64,000 nt of DNA from CAXMRP01 sp965216515 (GCA_965216515.1 OZ244173.1:1612001-1676000); one strand, 5' to 3'. Shown: positions 1 through 9,128, numbered from the stretch's first letter. A program made the numbers and translations. Notes: a model not told the origin generated them from the sequence alone.

Positions 1-1914
1 TCCTACCAGGGCACAACATTCAGTTCGCGCATGACGTTCGGCACGATTGAGGACGGCAACGAGGACGACGCGTTTGCCCATTCGAAGCTGATTATCATGT
101 GGGGCTGGAATCCGGCCTATACCTTCCACGGCGGCAACACGTTCTACTATATGCGGCTGGCCAAGCAGCGCGGCTGCAAGTTCGTCCTTGTTGATCCGCA
201 ATATACCGATTCCGGTGCGGCTTACGATGCGTGGTGGATCCCCATCAAGCCGAACACCGATGCGGCGATGATGGCCGCCATGGCGTTCCACATCTTCGAC
301 AGGAACCTGCATGACCAGGATTTCATAAACCGGTTCACCCAGGGGATGGACGCCGGCACGATGCCGCAATGGGCCGCCGGCAAGGAAAACTTCAGGGACT
401 ATCTGTTCGGCACCTATGACGGTCAGCCGAAAACGCCGGAATGGGCCGAGCCCATCTGTGGTGTGAAAGCGCAGGACATCAGAAAACTTGCCGAGATGTA
501 TGCCGGCACCAGGCCCGCCGCCCTCAAGGCGTCATGGGGTCCGGGCAGGAATGCCTATGGCGAGCAGTACAACCGCATGGCCGCCGCGCTCCAAGCGATG
601 ACCGGCAATATCGGCGTGCTTGGCGGTTGTTCCGAAGGCGTCGGCAAAGGCTGGCATGCCGAAGGAACGGCCTATCCGCACGACCAGTATTCCAATGTCT
701 GGTACGCATCCATCAAATCGGACCGCTGGGCCCATTGCGTTCTCAACTACCCGAATGTGAAACGCGAGGAGGTCGGGCTGTGGCCCCGCGGCGACGCGCT
801 CGACGGGGTGATTCCCAATATCAAGGCGATATTCTGGCAGGGATCGGACTGGTTCAACCAGCTCACCAACATCAACAAGGAAATCAGGGCCATCGACAAG
901 CTGGAACTTGTCGTATGCATGGATTCAACGATTACGCCGTCCGGCATCTGGGCGGACTATCTCTTGCCGATCGCAACCCATTTCGAGCGCCATGACGTGG
1001 CGCTTCCCTGGTACAAGGGGCACTACTACATTCACCGGCCGAAGGTGATCGAACCGCTCGGCGAATCCAAGTCGGATTTCCAGGTTTTCACGGAACTGGC
1101 CTACCGGCTCGGATACGGTCCTGCCTTCAATCCCAAGGCGAGCCGGGATTATTTCCACAATGCCGATCCGGTGGATGAGGCCTACCTTTCCCAATGGTGG
1201 GTGGACCGCGTCATGCACCATCAGGGTGTGGAAATCAGCTGGGAAGAGTTCAAGCGGCGCGGCATCTACAAGTTCCGCCTCTCGCAGCCGCACGTGGCAT
1301 TCCGCGCGCAGATCGAAAACGGGGTGCCCTTCCAGACACCGTCCGGGAAGATTGAGATTCTCTCAACCACGCTTGCCCAGACAACGGACTGGACGCGCAC
1401 CCAATACGGCTACGAAATACCCTCCATCCCCAAGTGGATCGAACCTTGGGAATCGCTCAACCATCCCAAGTCGGCGGAGTTTCCGTTTCATCTGGTTTCG
1501 CCTCATCCGCGTTGGCGAACCCACTCCATTTTCAACAACATCCCGTGGCTTCGGGAAACGTATAGCCAGGAAACCACGATCAATGCCGCCGATGCCAGAA
1601 AGCTGGGCATCAAGACCGGCGATACGATCGAGGTCTGGAACGATCGCGGCAAGGTTGTGACACCGGTCTACGTCACCGAACGCTGCATGCCCGGTGTCGC
1701 GGTACTCCATGAAGGTGCCTGGATGGATCTTGATGCCGACGGTGTCGATCGGGCAGGCAATCCCGATTTCCTGACCAATGACGAGCCGAGCCCGGCCGGC
1801 GCGTTCGCCTACAACACGATCCTTGTCGACATAAAAAAGACCACGCTCGCGCACCGGCCCGGCTGGGACCAGCTGGCAACATCGCGCAGCCACATTTTCC
1901 GCCGCGACTTTTAA
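1..1914 (+). CDS. DMSO reductase-family molybdopterin oxidoreductase, catalytic subunit (5' end outside window)
   Basis: The reading frame is open from base 1, so the start codon and the N-terminal Fe-S/Tat part lie off the left edge; about 637 residues are visible. They contain the usual MGD-binding features of the DmsA/TorA superfamily: a substrate-cleft core, a segment near 1310-1350 (VPFQTPSGKIEI) typical of the family, and a C-terminal molydopterin-dinucleotide-binding barrel ending in LTNDEPSPAGAFAYNT, which resembles DmsA. By remembered alignment with DmsA, a serine at bases 22-27 (TTFSS) would be the molybdenum ligand. This is inference. It is the first visible gene of an operon with an Fe-S subunit, a TorD chaperone and a two-component system. 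Substrate is unknown; S- or N-oxides or an oxyanion are possible. No membrane anchor gene is visible, though one could lie upstream. Confidence 0.88.
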   Translation, partial: SYQGTTFSSRMTFGTIEDGNEDDAFAHSKLIIMWGWNPAYTFHGGNTFYYMRLAKQRGCKFVLVDPQYTDSGAAYDAWWIPIKPNTDAAMMAAMAFHIFDRNLHDQDFINRFTQGMDAGTMPQWAAGKENFRDYLFGTYDGQPKTPEWAEPICGVKAQDIRKLAEMYAGTRPAALKASWGPGRNAYGEQYNRMAAALQAMTGNIGVLGGCSEGVGKGWHAEGTAYPHDQYSNVWYASIKSDRWAHCVLNYPNVKREEVGLWPRGDALDGVIPNIKAIFWQGSDWFNQLTNINKEIRAIDKLELVVCMDSTITPSGIWADYLLPIATHFERHDVALPWYKGHYYIHRPKVIEPLGESKSDFQVFTELAYRLGYGPAFNPKASRDYFHNADPVDEAYLSQWWVDRVMHHQGVEISWEEFKRRGIYKFRLSQPHVAFRAQIENGVPFQTPSGKIEILSTTLAQTTDWTRTQYGYEIPSIPKWIEPWESLNHPKSAEFPFHLVSPHPRWRTHSIFNNIPWLRETYSQETTINAADARKLGIKTGDTIEVWNDRGKVVTPVYVTERCMPGVAVLHEGAWMDLDADGVDRAGNPDFLTNDEPSPAGAFAYNTILVDIKKTTLAHRPGWDQLATSRSHIFRRDF

Positions 1915-1938
1915 CTGCATTCTTCGGAGACATCTGCA

Positions 1939-2607
1939 ATGGCAGGTAAGGTTGACAAAGCCAAGATCAAAGCGGCTGTAAAAAAGCGCAAGCGCGAAGT
2001 CTATTCGCCGGTCGTGCCCGACATGCAACTGGGCTTCATTCACAACAATGTCGATTGCATCGGTTGTCGGGCCTGCGAAATCGCCTGCAAGGACAAGAAC
2101 GGCCTGGCGCCCGGCCCCCGGTTCAGACGCGTCCAGTACATCGAGGGCGGAACCTATCCTGAGGTCTTCGCCTTCAAGATCAACATGTCTTGCAACCACT
2201 GCGCCGAGCCGGCGTGCCTGCCCAGTTGCCCGACCGGTGCCATCTTCAAACGCAAGAAGGACGGTATCGTCGACATCGATTCGACGCTCTGCATAGGTTG
2301 CCGGAAATGCGAAGCGGCCTGTCCCTATGGCGCCCCGCAGTTCGATCCCATCGATAACCTCGTCAAGAAGTGCAACATGTGCGTGGACGAAATCGAAGCC
2401 GGCCGGAAACCCTACTGCGTCATGGCATGCATGATGCGGGTTCTCGACATCGGACCGATCGATCAGTTGCGCGACGGGTCATACCAGACCAAGGCCCGCG
2501 GCCCCAATGAGGACGTCGTCCGGCAGGTCCGCAGCATGGCCGACCCGGAATTGACCGATCCTTCGATTGTGTTCGTACCGCACAGCAAAGGCGTACCTGA
2601 CAAATGA
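1939..2607 (+). CDS. Four-cluster [4Fe-4S] ferredoxin subunit, DmsB-like
   Basis: 222 residues, preceded by a GGAGA ribosome-binding site 24 bases after the molybdoenzyme stop. Four cysteine groups are visible in DmsB order: CIGCRACEIAC (about residue 40), CNHCAEPACLPSC, CIGCRKCEAACP, and CNMC followed by CVMAC. These should bind four [4Fe-4S] clusters that carry electrons to or from the molybdenum subunit. There is no signal peptide; in this family the subunit is exported as a hitchhiker with the Tat-tagged catalytic partner. The N terminus is unusually lysine-rich (residues 4-20). Its stop overlaps the start of the next gene (ATGA), so the two are translationally coupled. Confidence 0.92.
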   Translation: MAGKVDKAKIKAAVKKRKREVYSPVVPDMQLGFIHNNVDCIGCRACEIACKDKNGLAPGPRFRRVQYIEGGTYPEVFAFKINMSCNHCAEPACLPSCPTGAIFKRKKDGIVDIDSTLCIGCRKCEAACPYGAPQFDPIDNLVKKCNMCVDEIEAGRKPYCVMACMMRVLDIGPIDQLRDGSYQTKARGPNEDVVRQVRSMADPELTDPSIVFVPHSKGVPDK

Positions 2608-3362
2608 CGGCGATTCCGGAGCCGATCGAGGCCAATCACCGGGACAGGCTTGCAGCGGCGGCCGAGGTGTTGGCCCTGGTGGCGCGGTTGCATGACCGCG
2701 AACCCGATCGCGCATTCATCGACGGGCTGACACGCCACGCCGTGATCGAATGGCTCGACGAACAGGTCGAGACACCTGGCGCGAAGACCGCACTTTTGCA
2801 TCTCCGAGAAGCGGCCGCGGCCATTCTCTCGCAGACGGATACGATTGTGCTGGACGATCTGGCAGCGGAATTTGCCGACATATATCTGACCTATGCCTAC
2901 CGCGTGTCCCCGACCGGTTCGGTTTGGCTGACCGAAGACGGCCTGGAGCGGCAGGAGCCGATGTTTGCGGTGCGTGGATGGTATCAGCACTACAGTATCG
3001 AAGTCGCCGACTGGCGGATCAGGCCGGACGACCATATTGTCCACGAACTCCTGTTTGTGGCCCACTTGTGCGAACTCCGAACGGCAACGGCGGCGATCGA
3101 TGCAGCGCGGTTTCTCGACCAGAACCTGCTCAGATGGCTGCCGGAATTCAGCCGGCGGATCGGCGAACGGTGCCGCCAGAAATTTTTTACCTCAACCGCA
3201 GAATTCACCGCCGCCTATATTGAGGAGCTAAGAGACCTCCTTGCAGCGATCACCGGGATTGCGCGGCCGCCGGTGATCGAGGAGGCAACGGACGGACCGG
3301 CGCCGGGCGGCGACGCGGACATTGGCCTGAAATATGTCCCGGGCCTCGCCGAAAGCTGGTAG
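2604..3362 (+). CDS. TorD/DmsD-family molybdoenzyme maturation chaperone
   Basis: 252 residues, mainly helical, starting in an ATGA overlap with the Fe-S subunit. The central stretch with the pattern E-P-M-F followed by a helix and a short HIVHELLFVAHL segment resembles the TorD/DmsD/NarJ superfamily, which binds the signal peptide or core of a molybdoenzyme until cofactor insertion is complete. Its place directly between the structural genes and the rest of the operon fits a dedicated chaperone for the molybdoenzyme at 1-1914. The C-terminal 35 residues, rich in proline and glycine, look disordered. The family call rests on overall pattern and context rather than on a single invariant motif. 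Confidence 0.8.
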   Translation: MTAIPEPIEANHRDRLAAAAEVLALVARLHDREPDRAFIDGLTRHAVIEWLDEQVETPGAKTALLHLREAAAAILSQTDTIVLDDLAAEFADIYLTYAYRVSPTGSVWLTEDGLERQEPMFAVRGWYQHYSIEVADWRIRPDDHIVHELLFVAHLCELRTATAAIDAARFLDQNLLRWLPEFSRRIGERCRQKFFTSTAEFTAAYIEELRDLLAAITGIARPPVIEEATDGPAPGGDADIGLKYVPGLAESW

Positions 3363-3370
3363 GCGCCCCC

Positions 3371-4417
3371 GTGACCGCTCCTGCAGCGCACAACGCCGGT
3401 ATGCACCCCGCCGACAGACGCCTGCCCGACATTGAGGCGGACGAGTGTGTTCATACCTGGAGCATCCTGGCCACCTGTTCCGCCTGTGTCGATGCCTGCC
3501 CGGAATCGGCATTGGTCATGGACGACGAACTGCTTGGATTCCATACCGATGCCTGCACCGCCTGCGGACTATGCCAGCCGGCCTGCCCGCAAGGAGCCAT
3601 TTCGGTCGGTACGGCCATCCCCGTCGAGGGCCGGATAGCATCCGTTGCGTGCAAAAAATCACCGGCCCGGCGCGGAACAGCGGTTGCCTGCGTCCACGCC
3701 CTGGGCATTCGCCAGCTCGCCGATCTTTACCAGCGCGGGATGCGTCGCCTGGAGGTCGCCACCGGATCCTGCAATTCCTGCGATATTCGTGCGTCTGTGC
3801 GGCTGGATACACACGTTGCCGATTTCAATCGGCTGGCTGCGAGCAGAGGCCAGCCGGTCATCGAAATCGCCGAAAGCGAATTGGCCCGCAATCGGCAACG
3901 GTTGGACCATGCGTGCCGGCCGCAGGTGTCCGACGCCGGGCGCCGGGCGTTTCTGAGATCGTTCATAAATACCGCGAGCGACCGGCAAATGCCCCGGGAC
4001 ACCACACAACCGCTCGCAGCGTTCCAGTCCCTGGGGCAAAATAGTGCCCAGGCGGCGATTTATGCCGCCGCTCCGCGGATCGATCCCCGCCGGTGCGATA
4101 GCTGCGATGCCTGCGTGAATATCTGCCGGAATGGCGCATTGACGCGGATCAAGGACAATCCGGGGATTGCTCACTACAAGATCACCCCGCACATGTGCTC
4201 CGGTTGCGGGGCATGTGTTGATTTGTGCGACAATCAGGCGGTTCAACTGCACACCATGACCGCCAGACCGCCGATCCGGGTTTCACTGTCGGTGTCTCGC
4301 TGCAAATCCTGCGGAAACGAATACCACCTCCCTGAGGTAAGGGCAGACAACGCCGGGATGTGTCGAATTTGTCTGCAGGCCGGTCATCAGAAAAAACTGT
4401 TTCAGGTCATGGAATAA
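3371..4417 (+). CDS. Composite Fe-S protein: two ferredoxin pairs plus C-terminal zinc-ribbon-like end
   Basis: 348 residues beginning with GTG, eight bases after the chaperone gene. The N-terminal part carries CSACVDACP and CTACGLCQPACP; the C-terminal part carries CDSCDACVNIC and CSGCGACVDLC. That gives up to four [4Fe-4S] sites. Between them lies a segment of about 170 residues with scattered cysteines (VACVHAL, CNSCDI) that I cannot assign. The last 40 residues have two CxxC pairs (CKSCG and CRIC), like a zinc ribbon. No signal peptide or membrane helix is seen, so it is probably cytoplasmic. It could deliver electrons or help cluster assembly for the molybdoenzyme, roughly as NapF does; this is inference. 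Its TAA overlaps the next ATG (TAATG). Confidence 0.75.
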   Translation: MTAPAAHNAGMHPADRRLPDIEADECVHTWSILATCSACVDACPESALVMDDELLGFHTDACTACGLCQPACPQGAISVGTAIPVEGRIASVACKKSPARRGTAVACVHALGIRQLADLYQRGMRRLEVATGSCNSCDIRASVRLDTHVADFNRLAASRGQPVIEIAESELARNRQRLDHACRPQVSDAGRRAFLRSFINTASDRQMPRDTTQPLAAFQSLGQNSAQAAIYAAAPRIDPRRCDSCDACVNICRNGALTRIKDNPGIAHYKITPHMCSGCGACVDLCDNQAVQLHTMTARPPIRVSLSVSRCKSCGNEYHLPEVRADNAGMCRICLQAGHQKKLFQVME

Positions 4418-6309
4418 TGGCCCCGGGACAGCCTGTGCACCCGATGCGATGGCTAACGTCCAGATTGCAGAGAAAATTCATCCTGATTCTCGCCTCCATT
4501 CTGCTTGTCACATCGGCAGCGTTCCTGCTCATGGTCGTCGCCTTGTACCGCGGCCAGCTCGTCAAGGAGCACGCGCGCGCATCGCTCCAGGTCAATCACC
4601 TGCTTCAGGCCTCTCTGGAGAACGCGATGCTGAAACGCGATATTGCGGGCCTGCGCGACATCGTCGACAGGCTTGGCAAGCAAAAGGATGTTGCCGGTGT
4701 CATGATTCTCAATCCCCGCTTTGAGGTACGGTTTTCGACGGACAGGAACCGATTGCTGACACGTTTCGTCAATCCCGACATCCGGGCGGCAATGGCCAGC
4801 AAAACACCGCGCACGAGCTTTGTTCCCGCGCCGGCCGGAACCGAACTTCTTCGAAGCATCAATCCTGTGCCCAACCAGGAAATTTGCAGCGAATGCCATG
4901 GCTCGCCGGCCACCAATCCGGTCAACGGCCTGTTGATCGTCGACTATGTCGCGACCGGTATCAGGATGGATGCGCGCAAGAGCGCGATCATGTTGGCGTC
5001 CATCGGCTTTGCCGTGGTTCTGGCAACCGGCCTGGCGGTCTGGATCGGCCTGCATCATCTTGTCGTGGCCCGCATCCGGTCCCTGCAGGAATCCAGCCGG
5101 CTATTGACCAAAGGCGCGCTGGACACCCGCACCGGCATGACGGGCAATGATGAAATCGCCCAACTCGGATCAAGCATCGACACCATGGCGACGCAACTCG
5201 GGCAAACCCTCGACGATCTGAATTCGGCCGGCCGGTTCCTGCAAAATGTCATCGACTCCATTCCCGACGGGGTGCGGGTGATCGACGACGACTTCAACAT
5301 CATCAAGGCGAACGAGGCCTATTGCCGGCATGTCGGGCAGACCATGGACGCCGTCATCGGCGTCAAATGCTATCACTCAAGTCACCAACGCACCGAGCCT
5401 TGCCCGGAAACGCTGGTTCAATGCCCGCTGGTCGCGTTGCGCGACAAGACGGCGACGACGATGAAAACACGGCAACAGCACTTTGATGCCGACGGCGGTG
5501 AGATATTTGTCGAGGTCCTGGCTGCCCGTCTCAAGCTGACGATCGACAGCGTCGAGACCAGCTGCGTCGTGGAATCGATCCGCAATCTCGCCGAGCAGGC
5601 AAGGATATCGCATGAGCAAAGACTGTCTGAAATCGGCCTGCTGGCGACCGGCGTCGCGCATGAAATTCACAATCCGCTGTCTGCCATTCAGCTTGCGCTC
5701 AAGGCCATTCAGGCCGATTTCGACGCCGGCGAAACGGCAAGGGTCAATGCCGAATATCTGGATACGGTCGAAGTGGAAATCGCCAAATGCATGGAAGTCA
5801 CCGACAGCCTGATGATGTTGAGCGAACCACCGGAACTGACCCGGCAACTTGTCAGACTTGATCTGGTCATTCCGGAAGTTGTGTCGCTTCTGTCCTATCA
5901 GGCCGGACAGGCCGGCGTCTCGATCGTTCTGGATCTGGAAGAAAACCTCCGGACCGTCATCGCAGACAGCGATATCCGCATGATTGTCGTCAATCTCGCC
6001 CAGAACGCCTTTCATGCCATGCCCGGCGGCGGTACGCTGACGATCGCCGGCCGAAGGAAATCCGGCAAGATCGAGCTGATATTCAGCGATACCGGGATCG
6101 GTATTCCGCACAGCTACCTTGTGAAAATATTCCTGCCCTTTTGGACCCGACGCGCCGATGCAAGCGAAGGCCGCGGCCTCGGGCTATCGATCTGCAAGGC
6201 AATTGTCGATCGGTCCGAGGGCAGGATTTCGGTCGAAAGCGAAGTCGGTGTAGGCTCGCAATTTCGGATCGCCCTGCCCGATGCCGACGCGGATAGGCAA
6301 GCCCCATGA
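4417..6309 (+). CDS. Membrane sensor histidine kinase with periplasmic CxxCH motif
   Basis: 630 residues from the ATG in a TAATG overlap; a longer in-frame start at 4360 would lie inside the previous gene. Order: TM1 (about 20-45), periplasmic domain with NPVPNQEICSECHGS, in which C157-x-x-C160-H161 is a c-type heme motif, TM2 (about 188-213), HAMP, a PAS domain (about 285-400) with CYHSSHQRTEPC, HisKA with H415 in VAHEIHNPL, and an HATPase with N-box NLAQNAFHAMPGG and G-boxes DTGIGI and GRGLGLS. The domain order is that of NtrB-type kinases. It most likely senses a redox signal or ligand in the periplasm and phosphorylates the regulator encoded next (ATGA overlap). Heme binding is inferred from the motif only. 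Confidence 0.9.
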   Translation: MAPGQPVHPMRWLTSRLQRKFILILASILLVTSAAFLLMVVALYRGQLVKEHARASLQVNHLLQASLENAMLKRDIAGLRDIVDRLGKQKDVAGVMILNPRFEVRFSTDRNRLLTRFVNPDIRAAMASKTPRTSFVPAPAGTELLRSINPVPNQEICSECHGSPATNPVNGLLIVDYVATGIRMDARKSAIMLASIGFAVVLATGLAVWIGLHHLVVARIRSLQESSRLLTKGALDTRTGMTGNDEIAQLGSSIDTMATQLGQTLDDLNSAGRFLQNVIDSIPDGVRVIDDDFNIIKANEAYCRHVGQTMDAVIGVKCYHSSHQRTEPCPETLVQCPLVALRDKTATTMKTRQQHFDADGGEIFVEVLAARLKLTIDSVETSCVVESIRNLAEQARISHEQRLSEIGLLATGVAHEIHNPLSAIQLALKAIQADFDAGETARVNAEYLDTVEVEIAKCMEVTDSLMMLSEPPELTRQLVRLDLVIPEVVSLLSYQAGQAGVSIVLDLEENLRTVIADSDIRMIVVNLAQNAFHAMPGGGTLTIAGRRKSGKIELIFSDTGIGIPHSYLVKIFLPFWTRRADASEGRGLGLSICKAIVDRSEGRISVESEVGVGSQFRIALPDADADRQAP

Positions 6310-7691
6310 CGACAACGAAAGCGCAAAAGAAACAGGCACTGGTTATCGAGGACGACCTGACGCTCAATCGCCTGCTGGTCGACCAGTTCAGCCGGCTTGG
6401 CTTCGATTCCCATGGCGCCGTATCGCGGACCGACGCGCTCCGGGTGCTTGAGAAAATCGAACCGTCGCTGATCGTGCTCGATGTTTGCTTGCCGGACACG
6501 AAGGGAATGGACCTCCTGGCGGAACTCCGGGAGATCTGCCCCGTGATCATCCTGACCGCCTATGGATCCATCGAACAGGCCGTCAAGGCGATGAAAGCCG
6601 GCGCGGCGGAGTATCTGACCAAACCGGTCTCACCGCACAGTCTCGAACTTGCCGTCGACCGGGCGATCGAAAATGCGGCACTCAAGAAAAGCGCCCATTT
6701 TTGGCAGGAGCAGGCGCGCCCGAGCGGCGAGACCAGGATGATTGGTCAAAGTCCGGCTTTTCACGAAACCCAAAAGATGATCGATCTTGTCGCCCCCGCC
6801 GATACGACGGTGTTGATTGAGGGGGAAAGCGGTGTCGGCAAGGAACTGGTCGCACAGGCGATCCACGAGATTTCGCCGCGGGCAGGCAGCCCGTTTGTGG
6901 CGATCGATTGCTGCACGCTGCAGGAGAACCTGTTTGAATCGGAGCTCTTCGGCCACGAACGTGGCGCATTTACCGGCGCGGACCGAAAGAAGGAAGGCCT
7001 GATTGAAGTTGCCGAGAACGGCACCGTCTTCCTCGATGAAATCGGTGAGATCAGCCCGGCCATCCAGGCGAAATTGCTGCGGGTGCTGGAAACCGGGATA
7101 TTCCGGCGTCTGGGTGGTTCGCGCGATTTGACGGCCAATGTCCGGTTTGTCGCCGCCACCAACCGCGAGCTGCAGGACATGTCCAACGAAGGCAGCTTCC
7201 GCAGCGATCTGTATTATCGCCTGTCTGCGTTCACAATCAGCATTCCGCCTCTGCGCAAACGCAGGGAAGATATCGAGTTGATCGCCGGGCATCTGCTGGC
7301 GAGCCGAAAATTCATGCGCGCTGTCGACAAGAAATTCGCGCCGAGCGCTGTTCACGCACTGAAACGCTACAGCTGGCCGGGAAACGTGCGCGAACTGAGA
7401 AATGTCGTCGAACGCAGCGTTCTGATATCGGCGGGATCGTCCAGAATATCACCGGAGCATCTGTCGCTGCCCGATGAGACGGATTCCGCCAAACCCAGAA
7501 TTGAGTTCTCCTTCGACCACGAGCCCACGCTGGAGGAATTGCGGGAGCACTATCTTGCCCAGCTTCTGGACAATTATGATGGCAACCGGCAGAAAGTATC
7601 CCAGGCGCTCGGTATAAGCGAACGCAATACTTACAGGTTAATCAAGAAATTCGGGCTGGACCGCGCCAACGGCGCTACCCACCTGCCATAG
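6306..7691 (+). CDS. Sigma54-dependent response regulator, NtrC family
   Basis: 461 residues. An N-terminal receiver domain has the acidic pair E15-D16-D17, the phosphorylated aspartate D59 in LIVLDVCLPD, and a conserved K near residue 105. The central AAA+ domain (about 145-380) shows Walker A GESGVGKE, the sigma54-contacting loop GAFTGA, and Walker B VFLDEIGE. A Fis-type helix-turn-helix ends the protein (NRQKVSQALGISERNTYRLI). It overlaps the kinase gene by ATGA and is its evident partner. The intact GAFTGA loop means it should activate sigma54 promoters, probably that of this molybdoenzyme operon, whose promoter lies outside the window. Its 3' end overlaps msrAB on the other strand by 17 bases. 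Confidence 0.95.
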   Translation: MTTTKAQKKQALVIEDDLTLNRLLVDQFSRLGFDSHGAVSRTDALRVLEKIEPSLIVLDVCLPDTKGMDLLAELREICPVIILTAYGSIEQAVKAMKAGAAEYLTKPVSPHSLELAVDRAIENAALKKSAHFWQEQARPSGETRMIGQSPAFHETQKMIDLVAPADTTVLIEGESGVGKELVAQAIHEISPRAGSPFVAIDCCTLQENLFESELFGHERGAFTGADRKKEGLIEVAENGTVFLDEIGEISPAIQAKLLRVLETGIFRRLGGSRDLTANVRFVAATNRELQDMSNEGSFRSDLYYRLSAFTISIPPLRKRREDIELIAGHLLASRKFMRAVDKKFAPSAVHALKRYSWPGNVRELRNVVERSVLISAGSSRISPEHLSLPDETDSAKPRIEFSFDHEPTLEELREHYLAQLLDNYDGNRQKVSQALGISERNTYRLIKKFGLDRANGATHLP

Positions 7692-8817
7692 TGAACATGG
7701 CGGCATATTCGCCGTAGCCCTGCGCACGAAGCTCGGCGGCGGGGATAAACCGAAGTGCTGCCGAATTGATGCAATAGCGTTTGCCGGTCGGTTTGGGTCC
7801 GTCGTCAAAAACGTGACCGAGATGGGAATCGGCGATACCGCTCCGCACTTCGACGCGCGTCATGAAGAAACGTTTGTCGATTTTCTCGACGATCCGGGCG
7901 CCGTCGATGGGTTTTGTGAAACTCGGCCATCCGGTCCCGGACTTGAACTTGTCGCGCGATGAAAACAGCGGCTCACCGCTGACGATATCGACATATATGC
8001 CATCGCGTTTTTCATCCCAGTACGCATTCTTGAATGGCGTTTCCGTCGCTTCGTGCTGTGTCACGTCATATTGCAGCGGGGTCAGGCGGCGCTTGATCTC
8101 ATCATCGGACGGCCGGACAAATCGCCCCTGCGCCGGAGGAGTCGCAGGAGACGGGCGATAGGTCGCAAAATCCAGATCCAGATCTTTGCCCCAGATGGTT
8201 TGGACGAAGCCGGCACGGCCTGAACCGTGGGTGTAGAGCCGGTAGCGGAGCGGATTTTTCTGCGAATAATCCTGATGATGGTCCTCGGCCTGATAGAAGG
8301 TCGAATAGGGAACAATGTCCACATTCATCGATCCGGCAAAACGCCCGGAATTGGCAAGCGCCTCAATGGAGCGCTCCGCCAGCATCTTCTGGTCCTGATT
8401 GTGATAGAAAACGACCGGCCGGTAATGTTTGCCGCGGTCGCTGAACTGGCCACCATTGTCCGTCGGGTCGATCATCCGCCACAAGGCCTGCAACAATCCC
8501 TCGTAACTGATCGTCTGGCTGTCGTAGTAAACCTGGACGCTCTCCACATGGCTGGTTTTGCCCGAGGCCACGTCGTGGTAGCGGGGATTGACTTCCCGGC
8601 CACCGCCATAGCCGGAGATCGCAGCCTTGACACCGGGAACTTTTTCGAAACCGGCCTCCACACACCAGAAGCACCCGCCGGCAAATGTGGCGACGTCATA
8701 TTCGCCCAGATCCGCCGCGAGCGGTTTCACGGCGGGTTTTTCGAGCTTGTTGAACCCGTAAACACCGCCAGTCACGATCAATACCAGGACAAGCCCGGCC
8801 AGGATTTTCTTCGTCAT
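7675..8817 (-). CDS. msrAB: Bifunctional peptide methionine sulfoxide reductase MsrAB, membrane-anchored
   Basis: 380 residues. An N-terminal hydrophobic stretch (residues 4-20) with lysines before it is an uncleaved anchor or signal peptide, so the enzyme should face the periplasm. MsrA (about 40-200) has the catalytic GGCFWC with C49. MsrB (about 235-370) has SGTGWPSF, HLGHVFDDGP and the catalytic cysteine in RYCINSAALRF (C349). The two structural CxxC zinc pairs of the E. coli-type MsrB are absent, so this is the zinc-free form. The enzyme repairs both S- and R-methionine sulfoxide in proteins. The gene converges on the sigma54 regulator gene with a 17-base overlap. Confidence 0.95.
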   Translation of the reverse strand: MTKKILAGLVLVLIVTGGVYGFNKLEKPAVKPLAADLGEYDVATFAGGCFWCVEAGFEKVPGVKAAISGYGGGREVNPRYHDVASGKTSHVESVQVYYDSQTISYEGLLQALWRMIDPTDNGGQFSDRGKHYRPVVFYHNQDQKMLAERSIEALANSGRFAGSMNVDIVPYSTFYQAEDHHQDYSQKNPLRYRLYTHGSGRAGFVQTIWGKDLDLDFATYRPSPATPPAQGRFVRPSDDEIKRRLTPLQYDVTQHEATETPFKNAYWDEKRDGIYVDIVSGEPLFSSRDKFKSGTGWPSFTKPIDGARIVEKIDKRFFMTRVEVRSGIADSHLGHVFDDGPKPTGKRYCINSAALRFIPAAELRAQGYGEYAAMFTMAGG

Positions 8818-8967
8818 GGTTCGAAACCGGTTCCGTTCGCTCGCACAGAGATTTCATGTGCGCCGTTATTTCGCAAGCCGCTGGCTGTAAAGCTTGATCA
8901 CAAACGGATTACTTGCCGCCCACCCCGGAAACGGGCCCGATTGGGATGGCGCATGCCGGCAAGCTGG

Positions 8968-8990
8968 AAAAAAATGCCTTGCGGCAAGGC
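8968..8990 (-). terminator. Rho-independent terminator of the EF-hand/flavoprotein operon
   Basis: Read on the minus strand, GCCTTGCCGCAAGGC forms a stem around a GCCGC loop and is followed by A and seven T. It lies 139-161 bases beyond the stop codon (9129) of the last gene of the minus-strand operon 12116-9129 and before msrAB. This is the clearest intrinsic terminator in the window. The rest of the 311-base gap 8818-9128 holds no convincing gene; its left part must contain the msrAB promoter, for which I see no clear -35/-10 pair. Confidence 0.8.
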
Positions 8991-9128
8991 TGTCTGCCAG
9001 CCGATTGCCGAGAACAAACCGGAAGCCGTTCCGCCCCCGGGCAATGCAGACCGGCCCATAATACACTCCGCAATGGGCAGGATCGACCGGGCAACGGGTC
9101 TGATGGCCGCCGGAAAAATTCGCGCCGG

